Shown: positions 1 through 9,474, counted from the stretch's first letter. The stretch: DNA of 64,000 bases from Prevotella sp. (GCA_022775105.1 JALFIX010000070.1:1-64000), one strand, 5' to 3'. The notes: generated from the letters alone by a model not told the origin. Numbers and translations: made by a program.

Positions 1-96
1 GAATCGTTAAATTCAAAGATGAAGGGATTCCGTTCTGAACTGAGAGGGGTACGAGATATGCCTTTCTTTATGTATCGTTGCGCCATGATATTTTAG
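1..96 (+). mobile_element. C-terminal end of an IS transposase (partial at window edge)
   Basis: Frame 1 is open from the first base to a TAG at 94-96 and encodes about 31 residues. The stretch reads SLNSKMKGF followed by LRGVRDMPFFMYR. This looks like the C-terminal tail of the DDE transposases of ISL3/ISAon1-like elements in Bacteroidota, where an 'N-S-K-(I/L/M)-K' helix is followed by an 'RG..d..FF.(F/Y)R' motif. The rest of the gene lies to the left of the window. The bases between 97 and about 165 would then be the IS right end. The family call rests on a short tail and is tentative. Confidence 0.55.
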
Positions 97-167
97 GTAG
101 TCATGGTGCTAAGTCATCCACGGAGAATATCTACTGAGCCAAAAGACTTCGGGGTATTCTTGGTTCA

Positions 168-1010
168 TTGGAAAGAATGTCAGCCTCAGAACAAGAATAC
201 ATACACAATAGAGTTGATTATTACTGCAAGTTTGCCGATAATATCACTCTGCCCAACGACGCACCGCCATTACGTGAATTCACTTACAAAAAACGTATTT
301 CTTATGTGAATGACTATGTGAATAGCACATATTTCTTTGATGCTTATGAATATACGAGGTTCTTTCCTCTACACTTAAGATGGGCATATAACCCCGGTGA
401 TGTGAATTACCTGTTTCCTTTGCCCGAAATAACCAAAAGCCGTCCATTGGTAAAAAATGATGGCAACCGCAACAACATTCTATTAAATCTTGACAAAGTC
501 AGACACTTCACATGGGTATGCGATCCTTTCAAATGGGAAGAAAAGGAGTGCAAGATTCTTTTCAGGGGTGATACCAATGGTAAACCGAGAAGACTGAAAT
601 TTATAGATATGTGGAAAGACCACCCTTATTGTGACTTGGAAAGTACAGGCAAAATGACCCTCTACGACCACCTTTATTATAAATACATCATGGCATTGGA
701 AGGTAATGATGTGGCGTCAAACCTCAAATGGGTAATGTCGAGCAATAGTATTGCCGTCATGCCACGTCCTACGTGCGAGACATGGTACATGGAGGGAAAA
801 CTGATTCCCAATTACCACTATATCGAAATCTCATCAGACTATCATGACCTTATAGAACGTATTGAGTATTACGAAAGCCATCCGGAGGAGGCCCAAAAGA
901 TTATCAATAATGCTCACGAATGGGTTGCACAGTTCAGAAACAAAAAACGCGAGCGCCTTATATCCCTAATGGTTCTTGACAAGTACTTCAGACTCACTGG
1001 ACAGTATTGA
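168..1010 (+). CDS. GT90/CAP10-like glycosyltransferase, probably N-terminally truncated
   Basis: The protein resembles the CAP10/glycosyltransferase family 90 enzymes that modify LPS or capsule glycans in the cytoplasm. Diagnostic stretches are FRGDTNGKPRR (about residues 125-135), DHLYYKYIMALEGND and the C-terminal block PRPTCETWYMEGKLIPNYHY. The track starts at a TTG (168); the first ATG in frame is at 177. An in-frame TGA at 135 closes the frame upstream. Family members usually have some 20-40 extra residues before the 'RVDYYCK' motif, which here lies almost at the N-terminus, so the 5' end is probably lost. The transposase tail just upstream offers a cause: IS insertion into the gene. 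Whether this remnant is expressed or active is unknown. Confidence 0.7.
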   Translation: MERMSASEQEYIHNRVDYYCKFADNITLPNDAPPLREFTYKKRISYVNDYVNSTYFFDAYEYTRFFPLHLRWAYNPGDVNYLFPLPEITKSRPLVKNDGNRNNILLNLDKVRHFTWVCDPFKWEEKECKILFRGDTNGKPRRLKFIDMWKDHPYCDLESTGKMTLYDHLYYKYIMALEGNDVASNLKWVMSSNSIAVMPRPTCETWYMEGKLIPNYHYIEISSDYHDLIERIEYYESHPEEAQKIINNAHEWVAQFRNKKRERLISLMVLDKYFRLTGQY

Positions 1011-1146
1011 GACTTCTCAAACCAACAATCTGGCGGAATTTAATACGTATATTCCGCCCAATAAGTTTTTGTATCTTTGTGGCGAATTTCATGACGTCCT
1101 GCTCCCAAGAATTGAAAGGCTAAGAAGCTTGCTGGATAATGGCAAG

Positions 1147-2121
1147 CTACTTCGCTATCCCTTTGCGCCTCTTTATCTCTTCGAGGTCGCCCATATTCAC
1201 GCGGCCTGTTTCCTCGTCATAACGGATGTTGTATTCCTCATGGGTGCGCTTCCAGCGGTTGTGAGTCCAGAGATAAAAAGCAGGCTGGCGACGGATGCTC
1301 TTTTCAAGATGACTGAAGTAGCTGCGGGTCAGTTCATCTTCGGGGAGACTTGCGGCATGCTCGGCCATCAACACGAAGCGTGCCAAATAATACCCCCTAC
1401 GCTCACGTCGAATATCTAAATAATATACGTCTGAGTCAAATTTTCGGGCTATACGATCTGACCCTGTAAACACTGGGGTGTCGTGATGCAAGAAGTCAAG
1501 CCACAGATGTATATTGTTCCACAAAGGCACCTGGTCGGCGATAAACCCTACAATCCACAATTTGCCTTGTCTCCGGATTTCAACAATACGTCGCAAGGTC
1601 TCGCTCATTGGTATTGACTCTGCTCCGTTTCTTCCTCGAAGTCTCAGGAACAACCTGTTCATCTCCTCGTTCTCGAGCTTGTGGTATATCTGACCGAAAA
1701 CCACTTGGTCTTGATAGTCTTCAAAATGCAGGGGTATTGACGACACCCACTCCCAATTGCAGTAATGCCCGAGATAGAGGGCAACGTTGCGCCCCTCATC
1801 AAAGCTCTGCTTAACCCTATCAGTATTCTCGAAGCGTATTCTTCTCTTGATATTGTCCTTGCTGATAGACAATAGCTTGATAGTCTCCACAACATAGTCA
1901 CAGAACCAGTGGTAATACTCTCTTTCTATTTTTCTTCGCTCATTCTCACTCTTTTCGGGGAAGCACTCAGCCAAATGTCTGCGCACCAATTTCTTACGGT
2001 AGCCCCATAATCTATAGGCAATGAGATACAAGAAGTCGCTCATGCCGTATAACATCCACAAGGGGAGCAACGAGATGAGATACCAAATAAAGAACAGGAC
2101 AATATAGAGTACTCTCTTCAT
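1147..2121 (-). CDS. LpxL/HtrB-family lipid A acyltransferase
   Basis: This 324-residue membrane-associated enzyme belongs to the lysophospholipid/lipid A acyltransferase family, which transfers a secondary acyl chain to lipid A at the inner membrane. An N-terminal hydrophobic helix (about residues 4-24) anchors it. The catalytic HX4(D/E) motif is visible as GHYCNWEW near residue 118, and the conserved 'DQ' block appears as FIADQVPL near 193. Length fits the family. It is the last gene of a minus-strand group (GH3-like, Ig lipoprotein, DUF3108, this gene) with gaps of only 16-35 nt, so co-transcription is likely. It could use either acyl position of lipid A; the sequence does not decide. Confidence 0.85.
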   Translation of the reverse strand: MKRVLYIVLFFIWYLISLLPLWMLYGMSDFLYLIAYRLWGYRKKLVRRHLAECFPEKSENERRKIEREYYHWFCDYVVETIKLLSISKDNIKRRIRFENTDRVKQSFDEGRNVALYLGHYCNWEWVSSIPLHFEDYQDQVVFGQIYHKLENEEMNRLFLRLRGRNGAESIPMSETLRRIVEIRRQGKLWIVGFIADQVPLWNNIHLWLDFLHHDTPVFTGSDRIARKFDSDVYYLDIRRERRGYYLARFVLMAEHAASLPEDELTRSYFSHLEKSIRRQPAFYLWTHNRWKRTHEEYNIRYDEETGRVNMGDLEEIKRRKGIAK

Positions 2122-2137
2122 AATGAGGATTATAGCT

Positions 2138-2953
2138 TTATTTAATTAATGACGTCATCTTGCTTCTTACTCCCTTATAGCCTTTAAGGAAGGCCTTGGC
2201 CGACCCGAACTTCAGGAACATGTCGAGACGTACGGGGATATGGTTGGCATCATCGGTGACATAGAAACGGATAATCTCCTTGTTATGCCCGTCTTCTCTC
2301 TCTATGAACGAGAAGACCAGGCATCTGAACTTCTTCTTTGTGCCCTCAATCTCAAACTCGTCCTTGCCCTGATATTTTATCCAGGAATTGCTCAAATGCT
2401 TTGCATCGCTAATGGGCAGTGGAATGTTCTGGCCCACGGTGAAGCCGGATGCATCAAAGTTGCGCGCCCTCATAAAGATGCTCATCATGTCGTAGATGCA
2501 GTCCTTGTATGCCGACTCCTTCCACTTGTGCTCGCCGGTATGTTCAATGCGGTGCTGCTTGAGCTGGCAGTTGCCGTTGGGATAGCTGTACCATATCTCG
2601 TCAACGTAGTAGCGGTCGCCCTCTCTTGCTCCCTTGCGGAAATACAGTGGCGAGAGCGACATGTCGGTATAGGACAGGAGAGTGTCGCGAAGCATAAACA
2701 GCTTGTCATACTTGGAGCTGCTGCGGGTGACAAGGCTTGAGCGATAGGCATCCTTGCCCTTGTATTTTGACTTGGTGGTGCTCATGGAGGCAGACCCTAC
2801 ATTCACCCACACGAATTTCCAGTTGAAATACAGGTCGTAGGTGAGGAACTCACCCGAACTGAATGCGGTGTTCTCTATCCCGCACTGTGCCTTAGCTTGG
2901 ATTGATATTCCGAACAAGGCAATGAGCAATATTGCATATAGCTTTCTGTTCAT
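2138..2953 (-). CDS. DUF3108 domain protein, exported
   Basis: This is a 271-residue protein with a clear signal peptide (MNRKLYAILLIALFGISIQ, cleavage likely after AKA). The mature part shows the DUF3108 pattern: an N-terminal 'GEFLTYDLYFNWKFVWVNVG' strand pair, then a beta-rich barrel-like fold ending in FGSAKAFLKGYKGVRS. DUF3108 proteins are periplasmic or outer-membrane-associated and of unknown function. They are common in Bacteroidota next to envelope genes. Here it sits 16 nt upstream of the lipid A acyltransferase and 35 nt downstream of the Ig-like lipoprotein gene, which fits an envelope role. That role is inference from context only. Confidence 0.8.
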   Translation of the reverse strand: MNRKLYAILLIALFGISIQAKAQCGIENTAFSSGEFLTYDLYFNWKFVWVNVGSASMSTTKSKYKGKDAYRSSLVTRSSSKYDKLFMLRDTLLSYTDMSLSPLYFRKGAREGDRYYVDEIWYSYPNGNCQLKQHRIEHTGEHKWKESAYKDCIYDMMSIFMRARNFDASGFTVGQNIPLPISDAKHLSNSWIKYQGKDEFEIEGTKKKFRCLVFSFIEREDGHNKEIIRFYVTDDANHIPVRLDMFLKFGSAKAFLKGYKGVRSKMTSLIK

Positions 2954-2988
2954 ATCCTTATCGTGTTTTTGCCTTAGACATATTATGA

Positions 2989-4983
2989 TTATTTTCTCAC
3001 TGCTATCTTCATTTGCGAAGGAATCTTGTCGAAGGGGATGCCAAGGTCCTCCGCCCTCTTCCTGTTGCGGTCCTGAAGTTTCTTCTCCTTCTCAGGCTTC
3101 TGTTTTGTTATAGCCAAAGGCTTCTGCCTGTCAAGCGCCACCGCCCTAAGGTCCCATTGGGTGGTGATGTCCCAATTGGCCTTTATCTCAATCACTTTTG
3201 GCAGATAGAATCTCTCCTCGGGTTGAAGTCCCTTATGGAAATCGCCTGTGTCCCATATACCGTTGCCATTGAGGTCGATAAACGCGCTGAGATAGTATTG
3301 TCCCTCGTTGAGCCAGAAGAATTCCGCCGAACCGTCGTCCTGTGTCTTCGACTCCTTTGTCACATTTCCCGACTTGTCAAGCAGTTGCACAACGGCACTG
3401 AGGCTATCGGGCAATCCCGAAACCTTCACCACAAGACTGCCGAAGTCTTCCTCTTTCTTGCATCTCAGACCGTTCTTCATCTTGTCGTTGACTATACCGT
3501 AAATGCTCTCAAAGGCTGCTGAATCCACCTCCAGGCTATATTCCGTGTCGGGTTGCCATTCAGCCTCAAAGCGGTAAGTCAGTTTTGACGTCTCTACAGG
3601 ATTCCATGCGAAAGGCATAGGTATCCATAGCGTATCCACCTTGGAGAAGAGATGCACCTTCGACGTGTCACATCTCGCCAAAGGCACAGGCATCGTGAAA
3701 TACACGTTGCTCAAAGGAGTCAGGGTGGAAGGCGCGCTGACCTTGACTTCAAGAGGTTTCGGTCGCCATATCGAGTCGTAAGGTTCACCTCGCTTCTTCA
3801 GCTTCTCCTGCTGTTTCTGCCACTTCGACAATTCTTTCTCGTGCATTTTCATTCGCTTCTCGTATGACATCTTTGGTACCATGACGAATGTATCTGTCTG
3901 TGCCACAAGTTGCCCAAGTGTGTCGGTCACATGATATGAGTACTCTATCTCCAACGAGTCGCGGTTGACAAGTGCCGTATCGCGAAGCCAATAGGTGATG
4001 GTATCTTTTTTCTGACTGGCATCAATGACAAACGCCTCGTCGGCATCGAAGTTCAGTCCCCTGAGTTTGGGAAGGCTGTCGCTGCCATAACTGAAGAAGA
4101 ATTCAAAGCGTTCAGGCTCCTGACGTTGCTTTTTAATCAGATACCTGTCGGTCTGCGGCACAGTGAATGCCCTGAGCACCAAGTCATCAGGATAGAAATG
4201 GGTGAACCCGCGCCTCACGATGGTGTCAATCCTCAGCGAGTCGCGCCATATCGTGTCCTGTCTGACATCGGGACCGCAAGAGGGTTCGATGATGCGGTCG
4301 CTGAATGCCAACATTTCTCCCTTCTGGCTGTACATATAGTCGCCGTCCATATCCTGCAAGGCGTATGCACGGTATTTTCCTTTCGCCACACCTCTAATGA
4401 TAAAACGCCCGCGACTGTCGGTGCGAGCCACTCTCAACAATGGCTTGGTGGTGAAGGCGGAATCCTCAAGGTCGGCATACAGTCCCACCATTATGCCTTT
4501 GACCGGTTCAAGAGTACCAGCGTCAAGCACAGCTCCCGACACCTCCAACGTATCGACCTGATTTCCAGTGGAGAACGTGAAGGTGTAGTTTCCCAAAGGA
4601 TTGCCCTCGTTGTTGTCGGAGATGGCATCCGAGAAGTCGATGGTGTATGTGGTGTTCTCTTTGAGTGAGTCTTTCAGTTCCACCACTATTTTCTTTCCCG
4701 CACCTTTAATCTCAGGCATCTCAAGCTGTGGCGGTGATATCACGACATTGTTGGTCGCGTCCTCAACCTTTATGAACTCGTCAAAGTATATGACCACCTT
4801 CTTGTCCTTCACTTGCGTACCGTTGTCAGCAGGTGTTGTGGCGATTATCTGCGGCGGTCTGTCGTCATACCAACCGCCATCAGGCTGTCCCATTCTGGCA
4901 CAGCTATAAATCATCATTATCAACAAAAAGATGACAAGATGACGTGTTGACAATCTGACAAATATATAGCGTTTCTTATTCAT
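2989..4983 (-). CDS. Ig-like (SbsA/Big_5) domain lipoprotein
   Basis: This 664-residue protein carries a lipoprotein signal: a hydrophobic stretch (residues 13-25) ending in a lipobox-like IYSC, so Cys28 is the probable lipidated residue. An N-terminal Ig-like domain of the Big_5 type follows, with 'PPQIIATTPADNGTQV' and 'YTFTFSTG' at its ends (residues 43-140). Next come a carboxypeptidase-regulatory-like segment (about 148-215) and further beta-rich repeats. A Lys/Arg/Glu-rich stretch lies near 390-410 and near the C-terminus. Such proteins are conserved single-copy outer-membrane lipoproteins in Bacteroidales with no known reaction. Its start is 16 nt from the stop of the GH3-like gene, and the short gap is built of TAGGAAT-type repeats. 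Confidence 0.8.
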   Translation of the reverse strand: MNKKRYIFVRLSTRHLVIFLLIMMIYSCARMGQPDGGWYDDRPPQIIATTPADNGTQVKDKKVVIYFDEFIKVEDATNNVVISPPQLEMPEIKGAGKKIVVELKDSLKENTTYTIDFSDAISDNNEGNPLGNYTFTFSTGNQVDTLEVSGAVLDAGTLEPVKGIMVGLYADLEDSAFTTKPLLRVARTDSRGRFIIRGVAKGKYRAYALQDMDGDYMYSQKGEMLAFSDRIIEPSCGPDVRQDTIWRDSLRIDTIVRRGFTHFYPDDLVLRAFTVPQTDRYLIKKQRQEPERFEFFFSYGSDSLPKLRGLNFDADEAFVIDASQKKDTITYWLRDTALVNRDSLEIEYSYHVTDTLGQLVAQTDTFVMVPKMSYEKRMKMHEKELSKWQKQQEKLKKRGEPYDSIWRPKPLEVKVSAPSTLTPLSNVYFTMPVPLARCDTSKVHLFSKVDTLWIPMPFAWNPVETSKLTYRFEAEWQPDTEYSLEVDSAAFESIYGIVNDKMKNGLRCKKEEDFGSLVVKVSGLPDSLSAVVQLLDKSGNVTKESKTQDDGSAEFFWLNEGQYYLSAFIDLNGNGIWDTGDFHKGLQPEERFYLPKVIEIKANWDITTQWDLRAVALDRQKPLAITKQKPEKEKKLQDRNRKRAEDLGIPFDKIPSQMKIAVRK

Positions 4984-4999
4984 TCCTAATCCCTAATTC

Positions 5000-6505
5000 C
5001 TAATTCATCTTCAGCAGTTGCTCAACGTATTCGCGCGAGTTGCTGAGCCTTGGCACCTTGTTCTGACCGCCAAGTTTGCCCCTCATCTTCATCCACTGCT
5101 CAAAGAGTCCAGGTTTTGCCTTTATCAGTTCGAGATGTTGCAGAGTGATGTTCTTGTATCTCTTTGCCTCATAATCACTGTTTATCTCCTGCAAGTGTCG
5201 GTCGAGCAGTTCTGCAAAACGCTGGAGGTCATCGGGTTCCTTGTTGAATTCTACAATCCATTGGTGGCGGCATTTCGCGCCCTCGTCCATATACACCGGT
5301 GCGGCAGTATATTCAAGGATCTGTGCCCCAGTCTGTTGGCAAGCGTAAGCAAGACCCTTTTCGGCATTATCCACAATAAGTTCCTCACCAAAGGCATTAA
5401 TGAAATGCTTGGTTCTGCCAGTGATAATAAACTTATAAGGATTGGTGCTTGTGAATGTCACTGTGTCTCCGATGATATATCTCCATAGTCCGCTGGTGGT
5501 GGAAATCACCATGGCATAGTTCTTTCCCGTTTCCACTCCCCACAGCGGAACAACCGTCGGCTTCTCCTTTCCGAACTCGTCCATAGGTATGAATTCATAG
5601 AAAACTCCATAGTCGAGCATCAGCAGCATCGACTTGTCGGTGGGGTCGTTTTGCAGTCCGAAGAAACCCTCGCTTGCGTTATAGGTTTCCATATAGTGCA
5701 TCTTTGGGCTTGTTATAAGCTGCTCATATTGTTTGCGGTAGGGAGTGAACGCCACTCCTCCGTGGAAGAACATTTCAAGATTGGGCCATACCTCTTCGAG
5801 ATGAGTCTTGCCAGAGAGTTCCATCACCCTTGTAAGCACCGACAGCATCCACGAAGGCACACCGCTGATATTCGTCACATTCTTGTCAAGCGTCTCCCTT
5901 GCGATGCGGTCGCGCTTCAACTCAAAATCCGAAATCAATGCAGTCTTTTTCTTGGGCACACGCACAAGATTGGCAAGCGGGTTGATGTTTTCGATAAGAA
6001 TGGCACTGAGGTCACCCACGATACTGTTTGCCACATTATAATTAGGCGAATGGCTTCCTCCGAGAATTAATGCCCTTCCGTCGAAGAGACGGCTTTTGGG
6101 ATTATTTGCGAGATACATTGCCACGGCATCCTGACCTCCCCGATAGTGGGTGTCTTTAAGTCCTTGGGGGCTAACGGGAATAAACTTGCTCTTGTCGTTG
6201 GTGGTGCCCGAGGACTTGGCATACCATTTCACTGTTCCCGGCCAAAGCACGTTTCTCTCTCCATGCCTCATTCTGTCGATGTCACCTTTCAGTTCCTCGT
6301 ATGTGTTCAGGGGGGTGTTGGCAGTGAAATCCTCATATCCCTTGGCTATGTCGAAAAGGTGTTTTCTTCCGTACTCGGTGTCCTTGGCAGACTCGAGCAA
6401 CGTGGCAAGCACATGTCTTTGCATCTGCTCGCCTTCGTCGTTGTGTCTCTCCAGTTCCTTCTGTCGAGGCACAAAAACCTTACCTATAATACTTGTCAAA
6501 CTCAT
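5000..6505 (-). CDS. GH3 auxin-responsive-promoter-family protein
   Basis: The product is similar across its length to GH3-family acyl-acid amido synthetases of the ANL adenylating superfamily. An SSGTTNDKSKFIP block (ATP-binding, about residues 102-114) and YNASEGFFGLQ (about residue 277) are visible. Plant GH3 enzymes join amino acids to plant hormones; the bacterial substrate is unknown. I chose ATG 6505 (MSLTSIIGKVF) rather than the track start at 6529, because a promoter-like TACTTTTG box (complement of 6527-6534) overlaps the longer start. It is the first gene of the minus-strand envelope group. The stop codon lies inside a GGAATTA-type repeat shared with two genes near 57-59 kb. Confidence 0.8.
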   Translation of the reverse strand: MSLTSIIGKVFVPRQKELERHNDEGEQMQRHVLATLLESAKDTEYGRKHLFDIAKGYEDFTANTPLNTYEELKGDIDRMRHGERNVLWPGTVKWYAKSSGTTNDKSKFIPVSPQGLKDTHYRGGQDAVAMYLANNPKSRLFDGRALILGGSHSPNYNVANSIVGDLSAILIENINPLANLVRVPKKKTALISDFELKRDRIARETLDKNVTNISGVPSWMLSVLTRVMELSGKTHLEEVWPNLEMFFHGGVAFTPYRKQYEQLITSPKMHYMETYNASEGFFGLQNDPTDKSMLLMLDYGVFYEFIPMDEFGKEKPTVVPLWGVETGKNYAMVISTTSGLWRYIIGDTVTFTSTNPYKFIITGRTKHFINAFGEELIVDNAEKGLAYACQQTGAQILEYTAAPVYMDEGAKCRHQWIVEFNKEPDDLQRFAELLDRHLQEINSDYEAKRYKNITLQHLELIKAKPGLFEQWMKMRGKLGGQNKVPRLSNSREYVEQLLKMN

Positions 6506-6589
6506 ATTATGATTCTTTTGAAAGTGCAAAAGTAATCATTTCTTTTGTAAAAGCCTCAACTTTTACATTATTTATGATTTAATAAGCAA

Positions 6590-6618
6590 GCTGCAAGCGA
6601 ATAATTTTCGCTTGCAGC
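6590..6618. terminator. 11-bp perfect inverted repeat downstream of rnc
   Basis: GCTGCAAGCGA (6590-6600) and TCGCTTGCAGC (6608-6618) form an 11-bp stem with a 7-nt A/T loop. It lies just downstream of the rnc stop on the minus strand and just upstream of the GH3-like promoter, so it probably ends the acpP-fabF-rnc transcript. The U-tract after it is weak. Confidence 0.6.
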
Positions 6619-6648
6619 CTATAAAGTTTAATTATCTTAATACAAAAA

Positions 6649-7671
6649 TCACTCGTATGCAGCTGCTTCTGCGGCTGCTATGATATCTTCCCTTGACTGG
6701 GACTTTGGAGTTGCGGTAATGTCCGAGAGGTCGAACTCATCGGAGTCATCCTCAACAACTGGGACATCAACTTTTGACTGACACTTTGGCTTGGGGACAA
6801 CGGCCTCCGATTCCTCGGGGATGTCGTGGGTTATGATAAAGTCCTGCTTCTCCTCGGTGTCAGGAACATTCAGCACCGGCATTTCTTCCATCTTCGTGCG
6901 GTCGGTCTTGGCGGCAAACACCGCATCAATGAACTGCGGTTCACGTTTCAGACGCTGGAGTGTTTCTTTAGAAGCTAACTGCTGACTCTCCTTTTTTGAG
7001 TAGCCTTTGCCTTGTCCGCCGTCAAGTCCCTCAATGACAGCCTTATATACAAACACTGGACTTCCGCCGTTTTCCTTAGCCTGACTGACAAGTTTGAAAT
7101 CGAGCCTCACCTTGTTCTTCTGACTCCACTCAATAAGCTTGCTCTTGAAATTGACCTCCTTGTATGCCACCTTGTCGATATTAATGAGCTGCGAGAGAAT
7201 GCGATTCTGCATAAACCTCATACACATGTCATAGCCTCTGTCGAGATAGATGGCACCCACAAGAGCCTCAAAGGCATTGCCGCCCATGTAGTTGTTGTGG
7301 GAATTGGAATGTCCCGATGACAGGATGAGACGGTTGATACCCATCTCCTGCGCAAGTTTATTGAGCGTGTCGCGCTGCACTAATTTGCTACGCGTGTTGG
7401 TGAGAAAACCCTCTCGTTTGCCCTCAAAGTGGCGATATACAATATCACCTACCACAGCGTCAAGCACTGCATCACCGAGAAATTCAAGTCGCTCGTTGTT
7501 TACAGGCTTGCCCTTGGCATTGCGACGGGCAATACTCTTGTGCATCAGTGCGAGCTTGTACAGCTCGATGTTGCGGGGATAGAATCCGAGTATGTCACGA
7601 AGGGAAGAAAAAAGCTCCTTCTCCTTGCGGAAAGGGAGCTTTAATCTGTCTATGATACTGTTATTCAGCAT
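6649..7671 (-). CDS. rnc: Ribonuclease III
   Basis: RNase III cleaves double-stranded RNA in rRNA maturation and mRNA turnover. The N-terminal endonuclease domain shows the signature NERLEFLGDAVLDAVV (about residues 60-75), and the central dsRNA-binding domain is seen in KSKLIEWSQKNKVR. Beyond the usual roughly 230 residues there is an acidic, low-complexity C-terminal tail of about 90 residues (EESEAVVPKPK, EDDSDEFDLSD), as in some other Bacteroidales. I chose ATG 7671 (MLNNSIIDRLKLPF), which overlaps the end of fabF by 11 nt, rather than the track start at 7743, which lies deep inside fabF. It is third in the acpP-fabF-rnc operon. Confidence 0.95.
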   Translation of the reverse strand: MLNNSIIDRLKLPFRKEKELFSSLRDILGFYPRNIELYKLALMHKSIARRNAKGKPVNNERLEFLGDAVLDAVVGDIVYRHFEGKREGFLTNTRSKLVQRDTLNKLAQEMGINRLILSSGHSNSHNNYMGGNAFEALVGAIYLDRGYDMCMRFMQNRILSQLINIDKVAYKEVNFKSKLIEWSQKNKVRLDFKLVSQAKENGGSPVFVYKAVIEGLDGGQGKGYSKKESQQLASKETLQRLKREPQFIDAVFAAKTDRTKMEEMPVLNVPDTEEKQDFIITHDIPEESEAVVPKPKCQSKVDVPVVEDDSDEFDLSDITATPKSQSREDIIAAAEAAAYE

Positions 7672-8923
7672 ACTTCTTGAATACAACACAAGCATTGTGA
7701 CCACCGAAACCGAAGGTGTTGCTGATAGCGGCACGCACCTCACGCTTCTGGGCTACATTGAATGTGAAGTTGAGATTATAATCGAGTTCCTCGTCATTGT
7801 CACCCTCCTCGTGGTTGATTGTCGGGGGAACGATGTCGTTCTTAACAGCAAGCACTGTTGCCATGGCCTCAACAGCTCCGGCAGCACCGAGAAGGTGACC
7901 GGTCATCGACTTTGTAGAGCTGATATTCAGCTTGTATGCAGCCTCACCGAACACTTCCTTGATGGCCTTGGCCTCAGAGATGTCACCCACGTGGGTGGAT
8001 GTTCCGTGAACGTTGATATAGTCGATGTCCTCTGGCTTCAAACCTGCATCCTCAAGTGCGCTCTTCATGACGAGACAAGCACCAAGACCCTCGGGATGAG
8101 AGGCTGTGATGTGGTGAGCGTCGGCACTCATGCCCTCGCCTACCATCTCAGCGTATATCTTGGCGCCACGGGCCTTGGCGTGCTCCAGTTCCTCGAGAAT
8201 GAGGCATCCTGCACCCTCACCCATGATGAATCCGTCGCGACTTGCGCTGAAGGGGCGTGATGCGTGCTCAGGATCGTCATTGCGTGTGCTCAGGGCGTGC
8301 ATTGCATTGAAACCACCCACACCGCAGGCGCAAATAGCAGCCTCGGCACCACCGGCAACGATAGCGTCGGCCTTACCCAAACGAATCACGTTGAAAGCGT
8401 CGGCCAAGGCATTAGTTGAAGAAGCACAAGCAGATGTTGTGGTATAGTTAGGTCCGTGGAAACCGTATTTGATTGAAATCTGACCAGAAGCGATGTCCGC
8501 AATCATCTTGGGGATGAAGAACGGATTGAACTTAGGACCGTCAGCCTCATGGAGACCGTAGTATTTCACTTCGTCCTCGAAGGTCTTGATACCACCGATA
8601 CCCACACCGAAGATAACACCAACACGGTTCTTGTCAACATCCTCAGCGTCAATCTTACTGTCGTTAACAGCCTGTGTGGCAGCTACAAGAGCCAACTGAG
8701 TATAGCGGTCCATCTTGCGGGCTTCCTTGCGGTCGATATATTCATTCGTATTGAGACCCTTCACCTCACAAGCGAACTGGGTCTTGAAATTTGATGCGTC
8801 AAACAATGTAATAGGCGCTGCTCCACTCTTGCCGGCAACAAGGTTTTCCCATGTCTCCTCTGGAGTGTTGCCCACTGGAGTTACAGCTCCAAGGCCTGTT
8901 ACAACAACTCTTTTAAGTTCCAT
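7661..8923 (-). CDS. fabF: 3-oxoacyl-ACP synthase II
   Basis: This 420-residue cytosolic condensing enzyme extends acyl-ACP with malonyl-ACP in fatty acid synthesis. The active-site Cys is in TTTSACASSTNA (about residue 165), and the two catalytic His are in NVHGTSTHVGD and KSMTGHLLGAAGA. Length matches the family (about 413-420). It follows acpP by 107 nt on the same strand and overlaps rnc by 11 nt, the standard Bacteroidota arrangement. Confidence 0.97.
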   Translation of the reverse strand: MELKRVVVTGLGAVTPVGNTPEETWENLVAGKSGAAPITLFDASNFKTQFACEVKGLNTNEYIDRKEARKMDRYTQLALVAATQAVNDSKIDAEDVDKNRVGVIFGVGIGGIKTFEDEVKYYGLHEADGPKFNPFFIPKMIADIASGQISIKYGFHGPNYTTTSACASSTNALADAFNVIRLGKADAIVAGGAEAAICACGVGGFNAMHALSTRNDDPEHASRPFSASRDGFIMGEGAGCLILEELEHAKARGAKIYAEMVGEGMSADAHHITASHPEGLGACLVMKSALEDAGLKPEDIDYINVHGTSTHVGDISEAKAIKEVFGEAAYKLNISSTKSMTGHLLGAAGAVEAMATVLAVKNDIVPPTINHEEGDNDEELDYNLNFTFNVAQKREVRAAISNTFGFGGHNACVVFKKYAE

Positions 8924-9030
8924 TAAAAAAAAGTAAGATTAATAATACAAAAGAAATTGGAATTCGGAGAGGCTGATAATGTCATAACAGACAGCCCACT
9001 CCCAATTCCAAGTTCAGCCTATAAAATCAT

Positions 9031-9267
9031 TTATTTGGCGTTCTCCTCGATGTAGCTGATAGCGTCACCTACAGTACCGATCTTCTCAGCCTTGTCGTCT
9101 GGAATAGAGATTCCGAACTCCTTCTCAAACTCCATGATGAGCTCTACAGTGTCGAGAGAGTCAGCACCGAGGTCATTTGTGAAACTTGCTTCGGGCTTTA
9201 CTTCAGCCTCATCTACACCCAGCTTATCAACGATAATAGCCTTTACTTTTGATTCAATTTCTGACAT
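9031..9267 (-). CDS. acpP: Acyl carrier protein
   Basis: This 78-residue, very acidic four-helix carrier holds acyl chains on a phosphopantetheine arm. The attachment Ser is in [10 protein letters not shown] (about Ser37). It is first in the acpP-fabF-rnc operon. About 50 nt upstream, the minus strand has a TTACTTTG box preceded by TTTG, close to but not exactly the Bacteroidota promoter consensus. Confidence 0.97.
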   Translation of the reverse strand: MSEIESKVKAIIVDKLGVDEAEVKPEASFTNDLGADSLDTVELIMEFEKEFGISIPDDKAEKIGTVGDAISYIEENAK

Positions 9268-9474
9268 AATTTCTAATATTTAAAATGTTAATAATGTGTT
9301 CTTTTCTTAAAATCGGGTGCAAAGTAACAACTTTTATTTCACATTTGCAAATTTTTTGTGCAAAAAATGAAGAAAAATGCACAAACACCCTATAGTTGTG
9401 CAGAATCCGACATTCAAAACTGCACATTTCACCTATTTTGTGCAATGATTTTGTCGTTGTGTGCGATAACTGCC

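Noticed and set aside
976-1419. 147-aa plus-strand ORF after GT90
   Set aside because: Most of it is antisense to the lipid A acyltransferase; no family features.
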